The translations under genes were made by a program, and so were the position numbers. Below are positions 51,121 through 59,405 of a stretch of DNA of 64,000 nt, piece by piece. Location of the stretch: contig OY820914.1 of NCBI GenBank assembly GCA_963682005.1, forward strand, positions 3,658,001 through 3,722,000, read 5' to 3'. The DNA comes from CAIYUC01 sp963682005 (GTDB lineage: Bacteria > Bacteroidota > Bacteroidia > Bacteroidales > FEN-979). The notes beneath the pieces are model-generated. The model did no database searches and was not told where the DNA came from. It saw nothing but the letters and a program-made list of their open reading frames with translations. Within the stretch, counting starts at the first letter, position 1, and each line of letters begins with the position of its first letter.

Positions 51121-53454
51121 TTAATCTTTTTCATTTTGATATATTCCAAAAGGAATTACCAGCCCGAAAGTGATCCTTCGTCCCATATTGTAAATTCCCA
51201 CTTCCTTTAACCGGCTCAAATGATCATAATATTTTGTATCAAACAGGTTCGTACCACTAATGTATATGGTCCACATCTGATTTTGAACCTTTAATCTTGT
51301 TCCCGCATTGAAATTCAAAAGAACATAACCTGGTGTTACAGTCTCAAAAATATCTATCCTGTCTTGTCTGAAATGGGTTTCCAACTCTAGCTGGACATAA
51401 GGATTTATCAACGTACTGTTCTTTCCTGTTTTAAAGGTCCATTTCACCTGGTCGGTCAGATGCAATGCAGGAATATATGGTAATGGAATACCGGTGGAAA
51501 GGTTGCCACCCCAAACATAATCAAGGCTGTTATCGAAATGCAATTCTTCTACAGGATGAAAATCCAGTTCAAATTCGAATCCTTTTAAAAGTGAATTTCC
51601 CTGTGTATAACGGTAAACGGGGTACCATAAACCATTGACCTCCATTTTTTCCCCATCAATATTCCTGTAATAAATAAAATTGTCGATGATGTTGTAAAAC
51701 CCGTTAAATGCCATGTTCAGGTATTTATTATCCCAGGAGATCTCCCCGTCGATCTGCAGACTTGTTTCGGGGTTCAGCTCCTGATTCCCGATCTCGTATC
51801 TGAAAGTGCCCTCATGAAGTCCATTGGCACTGAGTTCAGAGATATTTGGGGCACGAAAACCTCTCCCGATATTGAATTTAAAATTGATTGCGCTGTTCAG
51901 CCTGAACGTCATGCCGGTTGATCCGGTAAAGGCAGCGAAATTTTTACTGAAGGGATGAAATAATGTATCGCCTGAAGGTGAGGGATTTCCAAGGGAATCA
52001 AGGTACAGTGATTGAGCTTGCACTTGTCTGAAGTCATCGCGCAATCCAATATTGAAGGTGAACCTTTCCCAGGTTTTCTTTGCATACACAAACGCTCCCC
52101 AGTCCTGGAGGTCATAATCCGGGATCAGGTATTCAGTGCCATGATTGCGGTTGACCTGGGTCATCCCGGAAATGCCTCCGACAAGTTCAACGGATTTTCC
52201 CAGGAGATGGGTATATCGTAAGTCGTATGTCCAGGAATCCAGGTGAAAATACAAGCCGGGAACATCCGGTGTTTCGCCGAATTCTTTCCTATTGTTTCCC
52301 TGGTAGCCTATGCTGAATCTTATTTGATTATCTTTAAACAACAGGTTGGTAATAGACGAGACTTTATTGTGATCCACGAGCTGGAATGGAACGTCTATGG
52401 AACGGCTCCTGGCACTTTTTTCCGGAACAATGTTTCCTTTGTAATCGATGAACTGATTTGAAGCTGAATCACGTGTGCCGTCAACCATGCCGATTTTCGC
52501 GTTGAACGAACTGAAATGCAAATGGGTATAACCCCATTTCTTAACCATTCCCGCCATCAGCGATATGTTCTTTTCATTAAATCCTGAATTATAGACCCAT
52601 TCTTCAGGCGTATGGTAAGCAGCAGCTGTTTTATATGTTCCCCTTGCCCTCCAAATCCATCCGTTCTGGTTCCCTTCCACCATACCTGAATTACTAAAAA
52701 GCAGGTCGTTTGTCGAAAACTGGGAAACCCATTCACCATTTACGGACCCAGGTTTCGCCGGTGTCTGCTCAAGAATATTAATGACACCTCCCATGGCATC
52801 TGATCCATAAAATAAGCTGGCCGGACCTTTCAATACCTCAATGCGATCCGCTGAGAATTGATCGATCTCGATTCCATGTTCATCCCCCCACTGGTTTCCT
52901 TCCTGGCGTACACCTTCGTTAAGCGTAACAATGCGATTATACCCCAATCCCCTGATAACCGGTTTTGAGATCTCTCCACCTGTAGTGATTTCAGAAACCC
53001 CGGGAACTGTTGAGATTGAATTGATAAGGTTTGTGGATGGCATGGTCAGTAGTTTTTCTTTATTGATGGGCGTGATGGAGTAACTGCTTCGGTCATTGTC
53101 AGATGACAAGGCATTCCCGGTGACCACTACTTCCTTTGCTTCAATGGCAGAGGGGTTTAGTTGAAAATCCCTGGATTTTATTTTTGACAGGTCGAGGGTA
53201 ACAACCTCCGCCTTATACCCAATATAGCTGATTTGGATTACCATGAATGATTCAGGCAGATTGTGAAGTTTATAAAAGCCATCTTTATCGGTCGATGTTC
53301 CGGTTTTCAGATCAGGTAAAAACAGCGTTGCCCCGGGCAATGCTTCCCCTGTTTCTTTGTCGGTGACATGCCCCGATAACACGTTCTGCCCATTAACATA
53401 GGAGATGCAAATCAAGAGAGAAAGATAAATGAATAGTAATAACCTGATTCTCAT
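51121..53454 (-). CDS. TonB-dependent receptor with carboxypeptidase-like domain
   Basis: A 777-residue outer-membrane receptor: signal peptide ending YVNGQ, carboxypeptidase-like domain (LSGHVTDKETGEALPGATLFL, about residues 24-105), plug with VVTGNALSSDNDRSSYSI, RGLGYNRIVTLNEGVRQEGNQWGDEHG and ADRIEVLKGPASLFYGSDAMGG, then the barrel. The plug's His/Asp-rich QWGDEHGIEID resembles metal-type receptors such as ZnuD. The promoter contains the TGAAC-N4-GTTCA palindrome (53503) shared with the divergently transcribed NifX-like genes, pointing to metal control. Confidence 0.88.
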   Translation of the reverse strand: MRIRLLLFIYLSLLICISYVNGQNVLSGHVTDKETGEALPGATLFLPDLKTGTSTDKDGFYKLHNLPESFMVIQISYIGYKAEVVTLDLSKIKSRDFQLNPSAIEAKEVVVTGNALSSDNDRSSYSITPINKEKLLTMPSTNLINSISTVPGVSEITTGGEISKPVIRGLGYNRIVTLNEGVRQEGNQWGDEHGIEIDQFSADRIEVLKGPASLFYGSDAMGGVINILEQTPAKPGSVNGEWVSQFSTNDLLFSNSGMVEGNQNGWIWRARGTYKTAAAYHTPEEWVYNSGFNEKNISLMAGMVKKWGYTHLHFSSFNAKIGMVDGTRDSASNQFIDYKGNIVPEKSARSRSIDVPFQLVDHNKVSSITNLLFKDNQIRFSIGYQGNNRKEFGETPDVPGLYFHLDSWTYDLRYTHLLGKSVELVGGISGMTQVNRNHGTEYLIPDYDLQDWGAFVYAKKTWERFTFNIGLRDDFRQVQAQSLYLDSLGNPSPSGDTLFHPFSKNFAAFTGSTGMTFRLNSAINFKFNIGRGFRAPNISELSANGLHEGTFRYEIGNQELNPETSLQIDGEISWDNKYLNMAFNGFYNIIDNFIYYRNIDGEKMEVNGLWYPVYRYTQGNSLLKGFEFELDFHPVEELHFDNSLDYVWGGNLSTGIPLPYIPALHLTDQVKWTFKTGKNSTLINPYVQLELETHFRQDRIDIFETVTPGYVLLNFNAGTRLKVQNQMWTIYISGTNLFDTKYYDHLSRLKEVGIYNMGRRITFGLVIPFGIYQNEKD

Positions 53455-53494
53455 AAATTACAAATCTCTTTGAGAATGCTTTTAAAATTGTTTG

Positions 53495-53543
53495 CAAAAA
53501 TAATGAACATTTGTTCATAATGAAAGAATAAGTTGTATTTTTG
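53495..53543. promoter_or_regulatory. TGAAC-N4-GTTCA palindrome in a divergent promoter (copy 2)
   Basis: ATGAACA-TT-TGTTCAT (53503-53518). On the minus strand it abuts TATTTTTG, the -7 box for the TonB receptor, with the same spacing as copy 1. On the plus strand it lies upstream of another TATTTTTG (53536-53543) for the DUF5320 gene. Confidence 0.75.
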
Positions 53544-53560
53544 TAAAAAAGTAAAATGCA

Positions 53561-53758
53561 ATGCCAGGAATGAACCACACAGGACCTGAAGGCCAAGGTC
53601 CACGGACAGGAAGAAGCTTAGGTCGCTGCAGGAACTCTAAGGATGCAGTTCCTGATTCAGAAAAATACCAATTAGGAATAGGGATGAAATTGAAACGAAA
53701 ATCAGGCGGGGGAATTGGAAAAGGGCAAAGGTTACAATATGGTGATAATAAAATATAA
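53561..53758 (+). CDS. DUF5320-type small protein
   Basis: A 65-residue Gly/basic protein, MPGMNHTGPEGQGPRTGRSL then GRCRN, which follows the DUF5320 pattern (MPGxDxTGPxGxGPxTGRGxGxC). Such small proteins accompany NifX-like and DUF134 genes in many anaerobes; function unknown. It has its own -7 box at 53536 and precedes a NifX-like gene by 11 bp. Confidence 0.8.
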   Translation: MPGMNHTGPEGQGPRTGRSLGRCRNSKDAVPDSEKYQLGIGMKLKRKSGGGIGKGQRLQYGDNKI

Positions 53759-53769
53759 AAATTCAAATT

Positions 53770-54108
53770 ATGAAAACTGCTATTTCTGGTCAGGATAAAG
53801 ACCTGTCATCTCCGGTTGCTTGCCACTTCGGCAGGTGTTGTTTCTTCCATATTTATAATGATGAAACAGGAGGCATTGAACTTTTCGAAAACTGTGAAAA
53901 AGAAAAAAAGGAGTGCGCCGGCGAGGCAATACTGGAGTGTTTGATTGCGAAAGATGTTCGCCATATTGTCTCGGCAAATTTCGGCACAAGAGTTCAGCAG
54001 GAAATGGTGAATCATGATATTAAAATGACTTTGCTTACCGATTGCAGTAAAACAGTCGGAGATATCATTCGCATTATGAAGAGAAAGCAAATAAAGACTG
54101 TAAATTGA
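53770..54108 (+). CDS. NifX/NafY-like dinitrogenase cofactor-type protein (ORP-like), copy 1
   Basis: A 112-residue protein of the NifB/NifX iron-molybdenum cofactor-binding family: KDLSSPVACHFGRCCFFHIYNDE, CEKEKKECAGEAILECLIAKDVRHIVSANFGTRVQQEM. No nitrogenase genes are near, so a role like the Mo-Cu 'orange protein' (ORP) is more likely than FeMo-co synthesis. It has six Cys, more than usual. It is followed by an operator-like palindrome (54104) and DUF134. Confidence 0.85.
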   Translation: MKTAISGQDKDLSSPVACHFGRCCFFHIYNDETGGIELFENCEKEKKECAGEAILECLIAKDVRHIVSANFGTRVQQEMVNHDIKMTLLTDCSKTVGDIIRIMKRKQIKTVN

Positions 54109-54133
54109 ACTTATGTTCATTCGTAATATTTAT
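54104..54133 (+). promoter_or_regulatory. TGAAC-N4-GTTCA palindrome (copy 3)
   Basis: TGAAC (54106-54110), four bases, GTTCA (54115-54119), then a weak -7-like TAATATTTA (about 54125). It is 26 bp before DUF134, suggesting that DUF134 is under the same control, possibly its own. Confidence 0.65.
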
Positions 54134-54144
54134 CCTGCTTTATA

Positions 54145-54738
54145 ATGCCACGACCAAAGAGAAAACGAAATGTAACCCATCCTCCGCTGATGGAGGGTTT
54201 CAAGCCATTCGGTGTTCCGATCTCAGATCTTGAACCGGTCATTCTGTTTTTCGAAGAATATGAAGCCTTACGCTTGCTGGATTATATGGGTATGACACAG
54301 TTGGAGGCAGCCAATGAAATGTCTGTTTCGCGTCCGACCCTGACACGGATTTACGAAAAAGCCCGCAGGACCATTGCTGAAGCATTTGTGGATGGGAAAG
54401 CTATTTTTATTGAAGGTGGCGATTATCATACGAATGAGTTCTGGTACCGTTGCGAAGCATGTCATAAACTCATGATCAGTGAAAAGGAGATGCACACATG
54501 CTCCTATTGTAAATCTGATAAAATCAGGTCTTTATCAAAAAAATCAATTCAAATGGATCAGCGAAAACAAGAAGACAACCCCGGCTTTTGTATTTGTCTG
54601 AATTGCAGTTCGAAAATCCCTCATCAGCCGGGTGTGCCATGCAGGGAAAGTGTCTGTCCCCAATGTGGACAGAAAATGATTCGTGAAAATAGTTATCATC
54701 ATCAATTATATCTTAAAAAGAAAGGAATACAAAAATGA
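54145..54738 (+). CDS. DUF134 DNA-binding protein with zinc ribbons
   Basis: A 197-residue protein. The N-terminal DUF134 domain (MPRPKRKRNVTHPPLMEGFKPFGVPI) contains a sigma-region-4-like helix-turn-helix (MTQLEAANEMSVSRPTLTRIYEKARRTIAEAF). Two Cys-x2-Cys ribbons follow: CEACHKLM...CSYC and CLNCSSK...CPQCGQK. DUF134 proteins are probable regulators linked with NifX-like genes. It overlaps the second NifX-like gene by 4 bp and is the best candidate to bind the TGAAC-N4-GTTCA sites, though this is unproven. Confidence 0.85.
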   Translation: MPRPKRKRNVTHPPLMEGFKPFGVPISDLEPVILFFEEYEALRLLDYMGMTQLEAANEMSVSRPTLTRIYEKARRTIAEAFVDGKAIFIEGGDYHTNEFWYRCEACHKLMISEKEMHTCSYCKSDKIRSLSKKSIQMDQRKQEDNPGFCICLNCSSKIPHQPGVPCRESVCPQCGQKMIRENSYHHQLYLKKKGIQK

Positions 54739-55103
54739 AAATCGCCTTACCGGTCCATAATGGTTCAGTAAATGAACATTTTGGACATTCAGAAAATTTT
54801 ACCGTTTACACGATCTCGCCTGAAAAAACGATTGAGTCTTCAAGCCCTGTTGTTTCAGAAGGATGTGGTTGCCATTCCGGAATCGCAGAGATCCTGGCCG
54901 GTCAGGGAGTATCCATCATGCTTGCCGGGAACATTGGTGCTGGTGCCATCAATCACCTGAATGAATATGGCATCCAGGTAGTCAGAGGATGTTACGGGCA
55001 GGCAGATGATGTTGTGGCCGAATTCCTTAAAGGAGCCATTATCGACAATGAGCAGGTTTGCATTGCACACGAAAGGGGTTGCCATGATCATGGTTCGAAT
55101 TGA
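54735..55103 (+). CDS. NifX-like (ORP-like) protein, copy 2
   Basis: A 122-residue NifX-family protein: MKIALPVHNGSVNEHFGHSENFTVYTI, EGCGCHSGIAEILAGQGVSIMLAGNIGAGAINHLNEYGIQVVRGCYG and a His/Cys tail (ERGCHDHGSN). It is co-translated with DUF134 (4-bp overlap). It differs from copy 1, so the two may form a heteromeric cofactor carrier. Confidence 0.88.
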   Translation: MKIALPVHNGSVNEHFGHSENFTVYTISPEKTIESSSPVVSEGCGCHSGIAEILAGQGVSIMLAGNIGAGAINHLNEYGIQVVRGCYGQADDVVAEFLKGAIIDNEQVCIAHERGCHDHGSN

Positions 55104-55267
55104 TCCTGGGTAATTTTACCTGTCAAACTGATGCTTGTTTTGACCATCTTATAATGTCCTAATATACATATGACAAGCGAACCGACAGATTAAACATATT
55201 CAAAAATATGAAAAGATTGCGTCTTAGCCTGACGCGTATGCGAAGGCGGGAATGATCATGTGGTATC

Positions 55268-56464
55268 CTAATTTTTCAGGCATCTGACAGAGATTCCCTG
55301 GCCTTTGCTCCAGCAAATGTTATATATAGTACCCCACGCAGAATAAGTATACCTATTGATTGCCCCGCCGGTAGAACACTCGGTTGAACTCCACCAATAT
55401 GTGTTGGTGTGAAGGTAAGCAAATCCATAATTCATCGTGGTTCCTGCAGGAAGTGCGGTGAAACCGCTTTCATTGGTTGCACCACCATTTGGCGGGCTCC
55501 AATGTGCTGTGCCTGCCTCTTTCATTTTGCCTCCGGCAACATTCTCACCGCCGAGAAAAGTGGTTAAAGCAGTCCATTCTGGATCCGTGGGAATATGCCA
55601 TCCGGTTGGACATATTCCAGTTACGTTTCCGGTTGGGACCGGGTCCCAGGAATTTCCGTCAGTTGCTCCGTTCAGATATTGGACTGTTTCTGCCCAATAA
55701 TATAATCCCCCATACACATCGCAATTTGACTCCAGATCGTCAAAGCAATATTTCTCAATAACTCCATTATTTAATTGAAGATCAACTCGGTCTATGCGGA
55801 CTCCCACATTGAGATTCTCTTTAAACCAGCACTGAGTGCCTATCTGAACGGTGTTATAGGTTTTTCCATCGCGGGTATCCGTATATTGCTGACCACAACT
55901 GAATGTTGCTGATGGTTCCGGAACATAATTCCCATTGACATCCCCGACACAAAGGGCATAAAAATTCTGTGTTACATTCGTTCCTGAAACAACGATTGCA
56001 TTTCCGCCGGTAAGTTTTTCGAATGTCCAATTGCCTCGTGTAAAAGAAGAATCCAACCCGATAAACCGGCGTTTGATCTTCAGGGCATCGGTGCCATTGA
56101 TGGCTGTGCTGTTGTTGACATCCGCGGCCGTAATCCTGACCGGGACTGTCAGGTATTCAATTCCCGCAAAATGATGCTCAACAAGCAGGGCGTCGGTTGC
56201 ATTCACGCCACCCCAGGGCTTTGACGTATAAGCCGCTATGGAGTAAGTATTGTTGTTCACTCCCGTAAACTGGTAAAACCCGGTTTCTCCTGTAAATGTA
56301 CTGTCGATGCCTGTTCCGTTCAGTTTCAATACGACTTTTACATTATCCATCGGGGTATTCGCTAAATTGTTGTAATAAAAATACCCATTGATGGAATGGG
56401 TTTGTCCAAAAAGGGAAGTGATCATAGTTCCCAGTAAGAAAGTAAGTGCAAGCAGGTTTTTCAT
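55268..56464 (-). CDS. FISUMP (Fib_succ_major) surface protein with dockerin-like repeat
   Basis: A 398-residue exported protein: signal ending LFGQ, a beta-sandwich (INGYFYYNNLANTPMDNVKVVLKLNG), a dockerin-like double repeat (VNATDALLVEHHFAG...ADVNNSTAINGTDALKIKRRFIG), and from about residue 200 the Fib_succ_major domain (YNTVQIGTQCWFKENLNVG, CPTGWHIPTDPEWTALTTFLGG, WWSSTE, GISVRCLKN). These domains occur in many surface proteins of Bacteroidota and Fibrobacter; binding partner unknown. Confidence 0.85.
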   Translation of the reverse strand: MKNLLALTFLLGTMITSLFGQTHSINGYFYYNNLANTPMDNVKVVLKLNGTGIDSTFTGETGFYQFTGVNNNTYSIAAYTSKPWGGVNATDALLVEHHFAGIEYLTVPVRITAADVNNSTAINGTDALKIKRRFIGLDSSFTRGNWTFEKLTGGNAIVVSGTNVTQNFYALCVGDVNGNYVPEPSATFSCGQQYTDTRDGKTYNTVQIGTQCWFKENLNVGVRIDRVDLQLNNGVIEKYCFDDLESNCDVYGGLYYWAETVQYLNGATDGNSWDPVPTGNVTGICPTGWHIPTDPEWTALTTFLGGENVAGGKMKEAGTAHWSPPNGGATNESGFTALPAGTTMNYGFAYLHTNTYWWSSTECSTGGAINRYTYSAWGTIYNICWSKGQGISVRCLKN

Positions 56465-56649
56465 TTAGAGCAGGTATCGGTTTTTTAATTAGGATTCAAA
56501 ATTACCTGATTATCCTGAATAATTCATAAAAACGGGGAAAGTTTATTAACTTATTAAAGCGGGGAAATGCAATAGGTAGTCGGCAATCGGCAGCCGGCAG
56601 TCGGCTTTTGGCCGTTAGCTATTGGCTTTTGGCTGTTCGCTATTAGCTA

Positions 56650-56689
56650 TTGGCTCTTGGCTCTTGGCTCTTGGCTCTTGGCTCTTGGC
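56650..56689. repeat. heptanucleotide tandem array (TTGGCTC)
   Basis: Five exact copies of TTGGCTC (56650-56684) plus a partial sixth. Flanked by looser TATTGGC and TTTTGGC variants. Confidence 0.85.
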
Positions 56690-56745
56690 AATCTGAAGCC
56701 CGCGGCCCACAGCTCGCGACCCGCGGCTCATGGCCCGCCGCCCGA

Positions 56746-56783
56746 GACCTGATGTCAGCTCGTCATCCCCGCGAAAGCGGGGA
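56746..56783 (+). repeat. 38-bp dispersed repeat ending in a GAAA-loop hairpin
   Basis: Begins GACCTGATGTCAG and ends CCCCGC-GAAA-GCGGGG. An identical 38-bp copy lies at 60901-60938. Confidence 0.85.
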
Positions 56784-57241
56784 CGTAATTCGTAATTAAC
56801 CAGGCATCCTGCATAATCGATCTATTTCCCTGTTAGCCTTGTCCTCAGGCCGGACGGGCCTCGTCGCTCCCGAGTACTCGGGACAACTGTACCTGGGGTG
56901 TCCAGACTTCCGGCCTTCCCGATGTAACCGGGGCCCCAGCTAAGGTTGCTATTGTGGCGACTGTTGTCATAAAAAGTCAAAATTCACAGTCGGCAGTCGG
57001 CTTTTGGCCGTTAGCGATTGGCTATTGGTTATTGGTTATTGGCGTTCAGAAGTCGGAAGTCGGAGGTCGGAAGCCTGCAGCCCGTCCCCGCTTTCGCGGG
57101 GATGACGGCAAGAGGAGAGCGCGAGGCCCGTTGTCGTAATTCGTAATCCCGTAATTCGTAATTAATCAACCTGCCTGTTTAAAACTATTTATCCCTCATA
57201 TGTGTACTGTATTGATTTTTCATACTTTTACTAGGAGATAA

Positions 57242-57351
57242 TCAGGGAGGTAGTGATAACAGGAAAAGGTTTGCTGCTCCGCTGTAGGTACGCAGGGGTG
57301 AAAATAACTTGTGACCCGAGCAGCTGTAATAGCAAACAAGTGTAACCCTGA
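57242..57351 (+). ncRNA. cobalamin-riboswitch-like element, probably degenerate
   Basis: The stretch contains GGTGAAAAT (57297-57305), GACCCG (57313-57318) and CAGCTGTAA (57321-57329) in the order and approximate spacing of the cobalamin riboswitch core. Possible stems are TCAGGG/CCCTGA (57242/57346), GTTTGCT/AGCAAAC (57269/57331) and GCTC/GAGC. The B12 box (GCCACTG) is not seen. It precedes a DUF1330 pseudogene, not a B12 gene, so it is likely a remnant. Confidence 0.4.
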
Positions 57352-57366
57352 CACCAAGTAAATTAT

Positions 57367-57662
57367 ATGAGCCATTATTTTATTGCCTAAATAACATTAA
57401 GGATCCGGAAGAGTATCAGAAATACCTGGGTAAGGCCGGGGATGTATTTGAAAAATACAAAGGCAGGTACCTGGTTCTGGATGATAATCCGGAGGTATTG
57501 GAAGGTTCCTGGAATTGTACCCGTACCGTTGTGATTGAATTCAGTAACGAAAAGGATTTCAGGGCATGGTACGATTCAAAGGAATACCGGGAGATTCTGA
57601 AACATCGGTTAAGTGCGGCTGAATGCAATACCATTCTTGCAAGAGGGCTCGGTGATGATTAA
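57367..57662 (+). pseudogene. DUF1330 protein pseudogene (stop plus frameshift)
   Basis: ATG at 57367 encodes MSHYFIA and then a stop TAA (57388). One frame over, from 57393, the family sequence continues intact: IKDPEEYQKYLGKAGDVFEKY, GRYLVLDDNPEVLEGSW, RTVVIEFSNEKDFRAWYDSK and a stop at 57660. Restoring a Gln codon and one A (GCC CAA ATA AAC ATT) would give a normal DUF1330 protein of about 98 residues, so I infer one C-to-T change and one base deletion. The two lesions lie within six bases. A sequencing error could explain one but hardly both. Confidence 0.8.
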
Positions 57663-58099
57663 CATATTCAACACAGCCCCGAACGGGGCGTAATATATTA
57701 ACGATGGGTGCAGCCCATCGAAGATGAACAGGAACCCGGTTATCAGCCCTGAAAGGGCGAAATCAATATAAAATGGGACAGTCACTTGTAAAAAACTACG
57801 TACATCTGGTCTTTAACACTAAAAACCGGACTTCGATCATTCTTTCCTGGATTAGATATTCGGCCCTTTCAGGGCTTGAGGGTAGTTCGTATCCCACAAG
57901 CACAGGGCTTCACCCTGTATTAACAACTTTCACCCTATCAGGGCTGAAGGAAAATTCAACAGGCAGAGTTGGATCAAATTGCATTTTTAAGGAGTAACAA
58001 GGTTAAAACCCAAAACGAGTAAACCCCGCACAGCGGCCACGGGTATTCCAAAGCAAACTTATTGCAAGGCAAATTACCGCATTAATCAAAAAGTGCATC
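57663..58099. repeat. REP-like hairpins with a RAYT transposase remnant
   Basis: REP-like palindromes: GCCCC-GAAC-GGGGC (57676-57689), CGATGGG-N5-CCCATCG (57702-57720), GCCCT-GAA-AGGGC (57746-57758), GCCCTTTCAGGGC (about 57862) and looser CAGGGCTTCACCCTG copies to 57950. From 57773 the start of a REP-associated tyrosine transposase is recognisable (MGQSLVKNYVHLVFNTKNR), broken after ~20 residues by another palindrome. From 57998 to 58099 no gene or clear repeat is seen. Confidence 0.7.
57773..57840 (+). pseudogene. N-terminal fragment of IS200-like/RAYT transposase
   Basis: About 20 codons matching the conserved N-terminus of REP-associated Y1 transposases (QSLVKNYVHLVFNTKNR), where YVHLVF is the first catalytic-domain strand. 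The HUH motif and catalytic Tyr are lost. It lies between REP-like hairpins. Confidence 0.6.
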
Positions 58100-58873
58100 A
58101 TGACAAACAACCGGTTTTTTCTTTTACTGATCATTTTCCTGGTACAACCCTGTTACATGATCGCTGCAGATTTCAAAGTAATATGCCAGGTTACGGGGTT
58201 TGTGGAAACAAATTGCTACCTGGTTTATGACATAAATTCAAAGGAAGCAGCTATCATTGATCCAGGGTGGCAGGTTGATTCTATCCTGAATTTGATTAAA
58301 CAGAATAACCTTGATCTTAAATACATATTCCTTACCCATGGCCATACTGATCATGCGTATTATGTGCCATATTTAAAGAAGCAATTTCCCGAAGCAAGAT
58401 TGTGCATGAATAAAATTGATTATGAAAAAATGTTCACACAATTTGAGTGGTTCAGGGAAAACTATGGCCAGGAATTCATAGAAAAGGAAAGGAGCATTCC
58501 TGAACATAAAGCGTATATGGATTTTGATCCTCATTCAATCGGGATCCCTGATGTTTTTGTTGAGGATGATCAACTGTTCAAATTGGGTTTCCTGGAAATT
58601 AGAACAATTCATACGCCGGGTCATTCACCCGGAGAAATATGTTATTACACTGAAAATGTATTATTTTCCGGCGATGTGCTGTTCTACCGTACTGTCGGGG
58701 GGATCCATAACCAGGGTTGTTCAAGGGAAGACCTGATACAATCAGTCCGGAAGTTGTATGCAATCTTTCCGGATTCAACGATAATTTATCCCGGACATGG
58801 GCAATCCTCAGATATTGGTTCAGAAAAAAGAGAGAATGAAAATATCTCCATCAATAATGTAAACTTAAATTAG
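58100..58873 (+). CDS. secreted metallo-beta-lactamase-fold hydrolase
   Basis: A 257-residue protein with a signal peptide ending MIAADF and a glyoxalase II-like metallo-beta-lactamase fold: FVETNCYLVYDINSKEAAIIDPGW, the metal motif FLTHGHTDHAYYV, IRTIHTPGHSPGEICYY, FSGDVLFYRTVGG and IIYPGHGQSS. A hydroxyacylglutathione hydrolase-like or related hydrolase exported to the periplasm. No clear operon partner. Substrate unknown. Confidence 0.9.
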   Translation: MTNNRFFLLLIIFLVQPCYMIAADFKVICQVTGFVETNCYLVYDINSKEAAIIDPGWQVDSILNLIKQNNLDLKYIFLTHGHTDHAYYVPYLKKQFPEARLCMNKIDYEKMFTQFEWFRENYGQEFIEKERSIPEHKAYMDFDPHSIGIPDVFVEDDQLFKLGFLEIRTIHTPGHSPGEICYYTENVLFSGDVLFYRTVGGIHNQGCSREDLIQSVRKLYAIFPDSTIIYPGHGQSSDIGSEKRENENISINNVNLN

Positions 58874-59123
58874 TGCCGGATAATATATCTGGTTTCGTGC
58901 GGTACGCCATGAAATATAAAACCAATTGCTTTTCTTTTCAATAAAAGATGTCGCTCCAACAGCGCTTTACAATGCGGTTGAACGAACATCCTGCAAAGAT
59001 TACGCGCCTGCGGCGCTGTCCTGGAATAAAAGAAAATCAATGTCCTCCGGTATTATTGTCATTGTCCTGACAAAAGACTAAATGATGGTATAGTTGCGTT
59101 CAATCTATATAAAAATTGCTAAT

Positions 59124-59312
59124 ATGAAAAAAATTGCGTTTATTTCCGGAGCGTTGTCATTTTCATTGACAAGTTTAGGCATTTTATTCAAAATGAACCA
59201 TTGGCATCCTGCTGATATGTTAATGGTTGTCGGAATCGGGATTTTTTCTTTGTTGTTCAGCCCGACTATTTTTAAATACTTTTATGACAGAGAAAAGTAT
59301 GCAAATAGCTAG
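59124..59312 (+). CDS. small GldL-like membrane protein
   Basis: A 62-residue protein from Met 59124 (MKKIAFISGALSF) with two membrane helices linked by LFKMNHWHPADML. The FKxxHWP/HxA turn between two helices is the pattern seen in the N-terminal membrane part of the gliding-motility protein GldL, but the cytoplasmic/periplasmic domain is absent. An upstream ATG (59094) would add ten residues. A -7-like TATAGTTG lies upstream (about 59086). Function unknown. Confidence 0.6.
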   Translation: MKKIAFISGALSFSLTSLGILFKMNHWHPADMLMVVGIGIFSLLFSPTIFKYFYDREKYANS

Positions 59313-59405
59313 AATAAAACGTCTGCAATAATATTAAGGCTTCTTACCACAGGCCCTGACATGATCAGGGTTATTAAACAACAGGGCAGCCTATGCCTGA
59401 AAGTT

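Larger units (their letters stand above)
56465..57366. repeat. repeat-rich intergenic region without genes
   Basis: No coding sequence is supported over ~900 bp. It contains: CAGTCGGC-type short repeats (56579-56607, 56983-57003), a TTGGCTC tandem array (56650-56689), GAAA-loop hairpins at 56761-56785 and, inverted, 57083-57107, a perfect palindrome TCCCGAGTACTCGGGA (56868-56883), two CGTAATTCGTAATTA copies (56784, about 57150), and a cobalamin-riboswitch-like stretch at 57242-57351. Confidence 0.75.

Noticed and set aside
53503..53518. LexA (SOS) box, because of the GAAC-N4-GTTC core
   Set aside because: Flanks are T/A rather than the CG of Gram-positive LexA boxes, the regulated genes are metal-related, and no SOS gene is near.
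53770..55103. Nitrogen fixation genes
   Set aside because: The NifX-like proteins are ORP-type; no nifHDK or nifB is present in the window.
56571..57366. Possible CRISPR array in the repeat-rich region
   Set aside because: The repeats are 7-bp tandem units or scattered hairpins with no unique spacers of equal length and no cas genes.
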